Positions 36,401 to 48,400 of a DNA stretch of 64,000 nucleotides are shown one piece after another; the stretch's first letter is position 1, and each line of letters begins with the position of its first letter. The position numbers were made by a program, and so were the translations under genes. The stretch covers positions 160,869,310 to 160,933,309 of the forward strand of contig NC_134837.1 of assembly GCF_004210375.1 (NCBI RefSeq). Reading direction: 5' to 3'. The DNA comes from Tachypleus tridentatus. Its lineage: Eukaryota; Arthropoda; Merostomata; Xiphosura; Limulidae. The notes below the pieces were generated by a model, which was not told where the DNA came from, made no database searches, and saw nothing but the letters and a program-made list of their open reading frames with translations.

Positions 36401-39400
36401 TAGAGAAAAGACAGCTAATTAACAAAGCATGTTTATATTAATTTTTATTTTTTTAAACAAATATTATTATTTTCTTTTATTATCTTCAGATTAACAAGCC
36501 CGGCATAGCCAAGCATGTTAAGGCATGCGACTCGTAATCTGAGGGTCGCGAGTTCGCATCCTCGTCGCGCCAAACATGCTCACCCTTTCAGTCGTGGGGG
36601 CATTATAAATTACGATCAATCCCACTATTCGTTGGTAAAAGAGTAGCCCAAGAGTTGACGGTGGGTGGTGATGACTAGCTGCCTTCCCTCTAGTCTTACA
36701 CTGCTAAATTAGGGACGGCTAGCACAGATAACCCTCGAGTAGCTTTGCGTGAACTTAAAAAAAAAAACAATCAGATTAACAGCCCCCAAATGATAAATCT
36801 GAGAGTTTATTGCGCTAAAATGTGTTACCAGTGTTCTTGGTTGACAGAACACAGATATCCGATTGTATAGCTTTGTGTTTAACAGCAACAACAGAATTTA
36901 ATAATGTTAGCACGTTAGAGGATTAATATTTATTCAACATTTTTCCCGTTGGTTTTGTTACATTTTATTTTTTCTTGTTTATCTTTACACTGATACCTAT
37001 CTCTTTCATTTCAACAGCGACAAATCTCTACGCCCGTCATTCCACATTCTATATTCGCGAGCCCTTCGTTATTTCTGAGGTGAGATAACAATATACGTTT
37101 TATCTGTTCAAAACATTTGGCTTAAAATGATAGGAAAAGTGTGCAAACAGATTTTTAGTACCACATGTACGTATTCATGTCTGATTAAACAAAATGCCTT
37201 TTTTATTGTTCCATATAACACAAGCTATTACAGAACAATGTGACTAGTGACTGACCCACAAGCTGTTTAACCTACTTTTCTTTCATTCCATTCTTTCATC
37301 GCCATCAACAAATTTTGTTCTCGCCGGATTATCAGAACTTTTCTCATGAAAAATATAATGTTTTGAACTTGTCCTGTTTGTTTGTTTTTATTTTCGAATT
37401 TTGATACAAAATTGCGTGATCGTTATATGCGTTTAGCCGTCTGTAGCTTGGAACTGATAGGCAGTGCAGGTACTCAATAAAACTCGCAGCCAAGCCTTGT
37501 GCTATTGTTGTCTGTCCGAATACTGGGGATAGAAATACACCTTTATTGAAATTAATTGAAACAAGACGGAAAATTACGATTTTTCAATTTTTTTGCGTTT
37601 TATTTCTGAGAATTTAAAAACTACTCACAAATTAATACATGATATGACAGCCTTTATTTTTCAGAAGATCATTAATACGCTTTGGCATCGAGTCCACGAA
37701 TTGACTGCAATCTTTACTAATTTTTAGATTGTGGTACCACACTTCAACTATGGCCTCAATTAGCTTATCTTTCGTAGTACAGTCTTTTCCACGAAGTCTT
37801 TCTTTACAAATAGTCCAAAGATTTTCAATAGGATTTAAGACCGGAAAGTTTCCAGGCCAGTCCAGCACTTTTATTCGTGTTGTAGTCATAAAATTATTCA
37901 CAAGTTTCGAAGTGTGGCATGGAGCCAGATCTTGCTGAAAAATGCCAGGTCCATCTAGAAATCTCTTTTTCAATTCTGGAACGACTCTTCTCTGCAAAAC
38001 TTCGATGTACTGTGGTCTTCGCATCATACCTTCTACGATATGTAAGCCTCCGACGCCATAGTAGCTGAAAAAGCCCCAAAACATCTTCTTTAAGGGATGT
38101 CTTACGAACTGATTGATGTGAGATTCTCGAAGTTTCTCACCTGGAGATCTGCGAACATGCAGACTTCTTTGACCCTGTACGAAGAAATGAGTCTCGTCAC
38201 TAAATAACACCTTCTTCCATTGTTCTTGCGTCCAGTTCTTGTATTTCAGATCCCATTGATACCGTTTTTTCTTCATTGACTTGGTAAAAAGTTGTTTTTT
38301 GATTGGTCGCCTTCCCCCCCTTCCAACGCAATTTTGAATGACGTAATATTTCTCAAAGTTTCGTCATATATCCCAAAAATAGATCGACCGTACTGCAAAA
38401 CATAGCTAATGACGCCGTCTGTGCGAATAAATGACTATTAAAGGAAATCAGCGGGTCCAGCGAGCCTACACTGGCCGCCATGCTGAAAATATTGTAAAAT
38501 GACCATTTGTTTCAAACAATTTGCACAAGGGTGTACGCAATTATAGCACTAACGTGGCTCTAAATTATGAGGTACTTTTCAGCGGTGATGGAAGGCGAAT
38601 CATGAATCATCAGGTTCACGGTGCAGACACGCCACTCGATTCGCCACGTTCCGCCTAAACTTGTCCGTTAGAGTACAATCAATTTTCGTTTGTACACTAA
38701 TAAAACTTATATCACGTTTAACATGCAAAATTTTTCTCGGAAAAAAATCGGAGTTTCTTGTATTACCAGAAATCCTTAATGAAAGTTAAGATTTTCAAAT
38801 CCTTTTCTTTGTAAACATGCATTTGTTTTCTGTTATTCCATTATCAATTATAGAAAGATACAGCCTGTCAAGATACATAAAAACTACGGTTACCTCAATC
38901 ATCAACTTCCACAGTCCTGTATCATTTTCTTTATTTTCACTTCTTTAACATAAGTTGTTGATGTAACTACGTGTAATAAAAGGTAGTTATGCAACAGTAA
39001 AAGCAGAAAATATGTACCGAATCAGTACTTACCCCTCTTGTTAGTTCTCCAATCAATCCATTCCAAGAACCATTTTCTGATTTTATACCGTAATGTTTCT
39101 CCTTGGGGTCCTGAACAGAATAGCTATGACATTTAAAAAATACTTATCGTTACACTTGTTATTTATTTTTTATTATAAGACGTTCTTTTTAACTGTTCTT
39201 TAAGCTTTATTATTATACTATTATTTTATAAATACCTCCAAAGTTTTTAAAATAATGGTTTACAATGACAGCTATCGTTTGGCAAGTGAAGCTAGTTTTT
39301 AACTTTTTATTTGAGAAAAAAGTGAAATAATATAACTACATGAAAATGATATATATTTATTTTAAGATAGGCATCTCGTCAAACAGTAGGTTGATCAGTA

Positions 39401-42400
39401 AATTCATAAATACCTGAAATTCAGAATTTCAGCTAAGGCGTTAACCACTGTAAACATGTACCCAGACCACTGAGTGCTGTTACCTTGAGGCTTTTGTCGT
39501 ACGGGGTACCCCTTAAATGATAAAAAAAAACAGCAACAACGTAATTTTCAGACATCTTACCTCATGCAAGTGATGATTTTCTAGTTAAACTAAATAGCGT
39601 GTATTAGTTTTCAATTCTGTTACTAGCAATATAACAAAATGTATTAGATGTTAAATTGCTGAATTTTCCATCGCACGTTTTATATAAATGCCATTCTTGA
39701 AACGATTAAACCATATTATCTGGGAAATTAGCGAACACGAACTCTCTATAGAAATATAAATAAAGGATGACTCAATCTACTCAAACGGGAAAATTATTTT
39801 TAGTAATTGATAAAGGTATTTGATATGTTGAAGAGTTCAAATTTAACCAGTTTATAAATGTGACTTACCCCTACATACATACATATACAAGTCTGTGTTC
39901 TTTGACTAAAATTATATGGACGATACAACAAAGTAAAAGGTGAGATAATGTCGCCCCTTAGATAAAGTGGCCATCCCCAGTATATCAACAGTTATGACAT
40001 ATTGACAATGGTTTACGTGACCATATGCGTAAACATAATGGTGGACTTCAGTTAATTTTGTTTTACAACAAATTTGATCTATTGCAAGCGCAGTAAATAT
40101 TTTATGCTTACAACAAAATATTTCACAGAATTTCACCTGTTTGGTTTCAAACAATGATTAACTATAGTCAGCTGAATATGCCGTGAAAGAAACACATTTC
40201 AAGTTTATTGGATTTTTAGGATGAACGGTTGTGGGTAAAGCGGTTTCCCCATCGTCCTGCTGTTTCCTGCTGAGACTGTTTAAATAATTATTTAAGTGAT
40301 TGAATTACATTTGCTAAATACAAAATATATAATGTAACCTGTACTTGTAATGAGTTAGATATGGACCATCCTATCCATTCTTGGAGGTCTGTTTTATACT
40401 TCAACTAATATAAGCATTTCTTCAATATATAAAAAAAGGTTTAGTTGAACTATTATCTGCTGACAAGTGTTTTAGACCTAAGATTTGTAGTTAAGAAATA
40501 AAAAAACACAAAAATAGATTAACCGAAACATTTAATTTGGAAATTGTTTCAATTAAATGTACAAATAATACTTTGTACAAGCTAGTAACATATTGTTTAT
40601 AGTCCCGTAAGCAATTGTTTTTACATACATTTGTACTTATGTTATTTTCAAATCATATTTAAACCTTCTAATTAGTATTACAATCTTTTCCCAGTGGTGC
40701 AGCGGGTATTTCTGTGAAGTTATAACACTAGGAACCGGCTATCGATACCTCTGGTGGGCAGAGCACAGATAGCCTATTGGGTAACTTAGGGGTTGCCTTC
40801 AAACAAGCAAGTATTAAAAGTATTAAATGCTGAGAAAATTACCTCTGATATTACTTTTTAAAAATAAATAAAATAACTCAACAACTTTTAAAACAATCCT
40901 CAAATGACTGAAGATAATTAGTTATGTCTCTTCAATTATTTCAAAATAAATTTAAAAAAAAGTTTGATCTTACACCCAGTGAAGTTACTCTTAAAGTTCT
41001 ATTTTGGAGCTTTATGAAAGGTGGAAAAAACAGATCATGTGGTCCTTTGATCCCCAGATTCTTGAACCAAGTTCCTTTTTGGTGGAAAATTATGTTTCCA
41101 TCTCCAGGTGAGTATGATGACCATATTTTAAATGTAGTGTTCTAAGAGGGATTAAGAAACAAACCCTGAGTATATAACCCGTTATAACTTGAACTTATAA
41201 GATTAACTTGAAATTAAAAGTGCAATCAATATTCTATACATTCGGATCACATCTATTTTACAAAGAGAAATTCAAAAATGAAGCACCTATTTCATGTCTA
41301 TTCTGGTATTTCTATTCATTAACTAATGTATACATTATAGGAAGCAAGCAGACTTTCGTAACAGTGCTATAGCAATAGATAAATACTATTATAGATTGTG
41401 TTGCTGTCTATATTATCATCAGTTCCGTTAAATTTTCATTTATAAATATTCAGAGTCAAAGAGTTATTGTATTTTAAGTTAAATTACCTTCGACTTTATA
41501 AAGGAAACGTAGAGTAGAGGGCGCTAGAAAAAGTGAAAACGTTTGAAATCTGAACTCTTGAAGATTTCAGAATATTTTAGTTAATTATGTTTAAAGAAGA
41601 AATTAATATTACTATTTATAGTATGTTGTGTTACTTATTACTTAGAATATAAGTTGATGTAATAAGTTTTGCAAACAACAGTATTAATATTAAAGTGTTA
41701 AATTAAAACTTTGTGATGTAAATTAAAAAAATTAGAGTCGGCTTTGTAAATGTAACGTGACCATAGATACAGTTTAGTTTATACATAAGTCATAAAACAG
41801 GCTAAATATACTTTATTACTGTATAAATATCACTTACAGATTGGTTATCTGTCACTTATTATTTTAAAGATAAATGTAACTGTCAGTGAGAAGATAAGTT
41901 ATTGATAAATTGATCTAACTTGTGTTGCCAATAGGCTACTTCAATACTTATATGTAGTGTTAATTACTTACTTCCACGCTATAATACTAAAGAGTAATGT
42001 AAGTGCTAGGCGGTGTCATGGTTTGTAATTTGATAGGTGAAAAGAGTGACATTTATTTGGAATATTGGGAATGCCGTGAACATTTCAGGAAGCTAGTAGT
42101 GAAAATGAGTAATTTGTATGTAGGCTTGGAGATCAATCTTAGGCCATACTGAATAGAATAGAAGTAATATATTAAATAGAAGGGTAAAGTGTTGAAAATG
42201 ACAGCAGAATTCCACAAAAACTTAAGCTTTTGCATCCATGTGATATAAATGCCAATAATCGATAATGGCTTTTATGGCGTTAGAAATACTAATAATAGGG
42301 CCAGATATATTGGATTTAATAGTAATAAGAAAATTCTGTTAGGTAACAGATTTCGTGTAAATGAAAAACTAGGGGAAGGAAAGAAATCAAAAGGTGCAGA

Positions 42401-45400
42401 TAGCGTGAGAAATGAAAAACATAGGGATGTTATAGGTGCATATTTAGTAGGGTACATAAATAGGGTAGTATCTGGAGTAATAATTAGATGATGCTATCCA
42501 GGTGCATGTATGGAAGATATAATATATGGATTAACGATTGCAATAAAGGATGCCAGCAGTGGTGATGTCTTTATAATGCACATATGTGTTTGTGATGTAA
42601 AGAAGAGTACATCAGGGGAACTTACTGTTAAAATAAAATCATAAGTAGATTATTAGGGCTGAATGGTAGGTTTAAGTTAACATATAAGAACGAACACATG
42701 GATGGTTGGATTTGGAAGATCAGTTCCATGGGAAAAGGGAGCTCTTTGGAATAGATAGCTTACATTTTTAAATAGAACATGAACTGTCTAGTTTGCAATG
42801 ATTTTTAACTATTAATTCAGTTTTAAGGACAACTTTAAACTGAGTCTAAATAGGAGGAATGTCGGAACAATGAAAAAGATATTAAAGAAATATATAGTGC
42901 AGAAACGAAGTACAGAAGTAGGTTTAATGATAGATTAACTTGTTACTATTGTAATGCTTGAAGCATAAAATATAAAGCAGAGGACTTTAAATCACCATTT
43001 GAATTGGAGGATTTTAATATAAGTGAAATAACTGAAATGCAAAGACATTTAATGGCTATAGGTTATAAGTTATTTAAAAAGAATAGAAAAATAAAAATAG
43101 GGGAATGAGTAGCTTTATATGTAAAATCAGATGTCCACCTTGTTCAGAATATCAAGGTTAATAACAACGAGGTTGAAACTATTTGTATTTCTCTTAGTGG
43201 TTATAAAAGTAGAAGGCTTTTAGACGAAATTATTGATAAACTCTACAACGAGACAATGAATTAAGCTGTAGAGAATTTTAATTTCAGGCATACAGATTGG
43301 GACACGATAATGTCACATTGTGAGGAAAACCGATTTTTAGAAATTGTTCAGAACGATTATCTTGACCATTCTGTTAAGGAGCTCACTAGTAACAATACTA
43401 TTTTAAATTTATTGCTTCCTTTTAATGTAGATATTAATAAGAATGAGGAACGTCTGGGTTCAAGTGATCAGTGTCCAATTAAATCCGATGTTTGGTTGCA
43501 TACTGAAATAAGAAATAACAATATCTTTGTTTCGAATTTCCAAAAAGCAAATGTTTTAGAGATGAGATAAGAATATATGCTACAAATTGGGCTACTGAAT
43601 TAGTTAGCGATACTATTAAATGTGGAAACATTTGAATAATAAAGTATTAAATATTCAATATAAGTATATTATTTATAAAAAAACGAGTGGTTGCAAATAA
43701 AAACCTAAGATGACATACGAAAGGTATAAAGGATAAAATTAAAGAATTTCATCTTAAATTTACCTTTAAGATGGACGACTAATATGAGATCAAGAAAGTT
43801 AATTAAGTAGGTAATCAAAAACTAAGTGAAAAAAGGTTGAATGCAAGTGTGTATATTATAATAGTTAGGATTTCTTCAAATGCGTTTAAGTTGAGCAAAA
43901 ATTTGGGTTGATAATATGATGTTTGAGTGATGACATAGGGATGTTTTATGTCTGATGATTATGAGATGGCTGGGTTATAAAATTCTACCTTTTCTTCAAT
44001 ATTTTCTAATAAAGATTCATGCAATATTCTTCATCCTGAACAGTTGATAGATGGAAACAAGATGATAATGTTCATTCTGAGCTTGTTGAAACAAAAAAGG
44101 GAAGTTTAAAGAATGATGAATATCCTGAGCCAGGTTATATGTAAGTTACTTACTAATTTTTTTTAAAGATCTTGAAGAGTGAGCAAGCACCAAAAGATTA
44201 AAAGTTGGCTAAAGATACTCATCTTTTTTAATGAATAGGATAAAAATTACACCAGTTATTCTTACATCAGAAGTGGGAAAAAAATTGAAATTTGGTAAAT
44301 GATGCTTATCTTTAATGATTAGCATGGGTTTACTAGGAGAAAATCTTGCTTGACTAGTTTTCAACATTCTTTAAAAGAGGTTACTTCTTATGTAAACGGG
44401 AGCACTGGTGTGAATTTAGTTCATCTGTATTTTCAAAAAAACTTTTGACAAAGTGCAGTATAAAAAGCTTATTAAAATAGTATAATCTTCGGCATGGGGA
44501 GTATGTTGGATAAGTGAATAGAAAACCGACCAGGTGAAAGAAAAGCAGAGTCTTGTTAAAAATGGGACTTAAAAAATTGGATTAACGTTACAGTTGAATT
44601 AGATAAAGGCGCTGAATAGACCTTTGTTCGTTTTCATTTACATCAATGACATAGATAAAGACAGAGTTAAACTGATTCTTACTATACCTCATTTATTTGA
44701 GAAAACAAAATATGAATCCACGTTTTGGCTTTGTTTTTAATTAATTAAAGTAACGTGTATGTAAATTTCTTGTAATTTTCCTATAAAATACTGTACTAAA
44801 AGATAACTTATAAAATAAAAAATACGTTATTATTTTCTAATTACTCTTCTATATTTAAAGACATATCATATCTTACTGTTTCACAGTTTTCTTGACTACC
44901 CTGCAAGCTCTTATGGGGTTCATTAGAGCATTCATTTTGCATTTCTGTAGAGGTTTTTACCAGAAGCATTACCTTGTCTCCCTCAGTTAGATATGTTTTG
45001 TAATTTGCTACGTCACTTATCATTGTCCCACACGAGAGAACCCAAGGATTGCGAGGACCAAAGAGATCTAAATTCTGCAATGATACAGTTTTTTTAATAC
45101 AAAATCAATTTTACTCATAAGTGATAAGAAACATACAATATTGTTTCAAACTCGTGTTTAGAATCTCATGCAAGTACATGAGTGTATCTCTAACTGTATA
45201 TGTTTCAATAGCGATACAAACATATGACAAAATATACCATTTCAAGTACATTGTTATAGCGTCTTACATATATTATTTGCACGTTATTATTTACGTTATT
45301 ATTTAGTATCGATTTAATTTTACTCAACAGTTTGTTTTTATTATTAATCTGGTGAAGTTTTAAAGGTATTTTCTCTGCTACATTTATAGGCATCATTAAA

Positions 45401-48400
45401 CATTGAAGGTTTTAAGAGACATGCCATGAATTTGGGGTATTATAAATTTATTTTTATTAGTTGCAGAAAAATGTGAAAAAAATCATCTGAACAAGCGGAG
45501 TTTTAACTTGGTGTTACATTGTATATTTTCACATAGAATATATATAAATATTGTTGTACTATCTTATGTCCATGTAATTACTTCTCAAGGTTTGAATGAA
45601 TCTTCACCAAATTTGTTATGGAGGCTCATTGGGTCTATGGGGAGATACATACAAATTTTCAGTTTTGTATTATGCGTTTCTATGGGACTTTATTGCGTAT
45701 TTCACGATGATGATAGATCTTTAAAAGTTTTGGTATGGAAATTTATTGGGTCCATGGTGAGATACATGGAAAGCTGCGTTTTCGCTTTATTTCCAGTTTT
45801 TATGAGCGTTTTTGCGTTGCTTTTTTCACAATTGCATATAACGGAAGCAAGTTTTTATGTCCTACTATAGCTTTTAATTAATTATGAAATTACATAACTG
45901 ACTTACAGTAGACGGATACTTCTGAACCATACAATAAATCTTTTTCTTTCGTTAATTTTTCTCTTGTATTTGTTGCCAGACATTCCCAAACATGTCCCAT
46001 AGTATTTCAATAAATCAAATTAAAATTGATACCACTTACTATAAATACATAATGTATGTATTAGTATAATAATATGTATTTTGCAAACAATTGTTTACAT
46101 TTATTCGGCACAAAGACAAGAATTATCGAAGAATATATTATACGACTCTGGTATATGCCATATATTACCTGAATGCGCTTCATGAAAACTTTCAGCTCTT
46201 TTTCATTTCTTGCAAGAAAAACGTAACCTTGATAGTTTTGGAGCATGCCTTGGTTTCGTGGCCATTTGAAGTTTGGTACATAACTCAGGTTAATTATGGT
46301 CGCCTTGATACGTTGATGAAACAGGTTTTCGATTAAAAGACTTGTTCCTGTGACGATGAATAAAACTGAGACACCTTAATAAATTAAGAAATACCCTGAT
46401 CTCTTATTGTTACTTAAGGATAGTTCATCAATAAGTATGATTTCTCATCGAAGCGCCGTCGTCTTATAATATGTATGATATTAATTTATATTGCAACTTC
46501 TTGAGGAAAGAATGAGTTTTTACCACACTGATATACGTATTGTAATTTTTGTTGTTGCAGCAAGCTTTCCACTTACTGTTCATTAAGCATGATGAGTAAA
46601 ACGGATCAAAAGCCAGCTTGAATAAAACTATTTATAATACACATATGAATGTGGCAAATATTATTTTAATAATTTTCTTATAAAATGTGATTATCTAGTA
46701 GTTAATATGTTCAACTTTCAGTTTATTTATGATGATGAGAAGCTCACTTGAAGTAAAAAGGTATTAAATTTAAGAACAGAACAACGTTTTGACTTCTTAG
46801 GTCATCTTCAAGTTAACAGAGAGAGTTTGCAACTAATGGTTGCTAGGCACATGTCTTAAGGACAAGAGTGTAAACAGGTACGAAATATAAAGGGGGCTTT
46901 GCAGTCAGATGCTTGGTTTGTTTCTTTAATTTCGCGCAAAGCTACATGAAGGTTATTTCCGCTAGCTGTCTATAATTTAGCAGTGTAAGACTAGAGAAAA
47001 GGTAGCTAGTCATCACCACCCACCGCCAACTCCTGGGTTACGCTTTTGCCAACGAATAATGGGATTGACCTGACAATATAATGCCCCTACGGCTGAAAGG
47101 ACAAACGTATTTGTCCTTAATCTCCTGGCCATGTCGCGCCCAGATGTTAAGTTATTAATTGATACAGGTATAAAAGTGTTCATTTATATTGGTATAATTT
47201 TGGTTTGAGTTCTTGTATAAGTAATACTTATTTGGTTTTGAATTTTTTTAATTTACTTATTTATTATTTTTGTGTTTTCTATGATTATTTGCAGTGTTCA
47301 AACATGTGCGAAAGTGTTACTGTGCTCTTTGAATCTGGATTCTATTTCTCTGCTTGTTTCTCCGATGCAGAAGTTGTAGCAGTTGTATTTTAGAAATAAT
47401 GTTGATGTTATATTTCTCAGTGTAATTTTTGCATAGTATGGATTTTAGTTGTGTACTTAGTTTTTGATTGAACTTAACATTTACTGGAATCTTATGTTTT
47501 GTTGTAAGTTTTCCAAATATTGGTTAGTTTAGCACTAACATTAGGAACATATGGTATGCAACAATGAAAGGTTTTATAGTTGGCTGTATCATTAAATTTA
47601 TTATTGTTTGTTTGCTGTTGATTGTGTTCTTGGTCTAGTAGTGTGTCTGTATAATTTTTTCAACGGTTTTTGAAGGAAATTTGCTGATGTTGATGAAGTG
47701 TTGTTTTATTTGGTTGATTTTATCATTACTTTTATGAGGTGCTCACAGTTTTGTGGCTTTGTTTATTTGGTTTCTTAATATGTTGAGTTTTGTTTTGTTA
47801 CAAGTGCTGAGTTTCAGAGAATGTGTAGTCTAGTATTTGCGACTTTTCTGTGAATTTCTGTTTTAAATTGTTTATCGGTTCTTATGATCTTGAGGTTGAG
47901 AAATGTTATTTGATTAGTTTTGTTGTGTTCATAGGTGAACTTAATATTGGGTTGTATAGAGTTAACGAAGTTGAAAAACTAATTGTGTGTTCTGTAGATG
48001 TGAATCCAGAAAGTTTATCGTCAACATGTCTGTACCAGTATAATGGTGGGTGTAAGGCTGAATTCAATTTGTGTCAGAAAAATTTTAGCTAGAATTGGTG
48101 ACACAGAATTGTCCATACTTAAGGTATTTATTTATAAGTAGTTTTGGTCAGTTAACATGAAGTTAGTTTTGATAATTTAACATGAAGTTAGTTTTGGTGG
48201 TAATGAATCGTATGAGAATTGCTAATTGGTTGCTGGAGATGAGTATTAATGGGTTTGGGTCTTGGATATAAATTTCTAAAACTATCTTACAGGCTTTGGC
48301 AGTTGAGACTTTTGTGAAGAGGGAGATTATGTCGAAATTGGCCATTAAGGCTGTAGGGTTAAATTGATCAAGAAACTTCCTATGCGATGTATTTAACAAG

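Noticed and set aside
44841-45080. 79-codon open frame as a separate small gene
   Set aside because: It is an exon of the ionotropic receptor with an acceptor at 45074 and a donor at 44877; the codons after the donor are intron.
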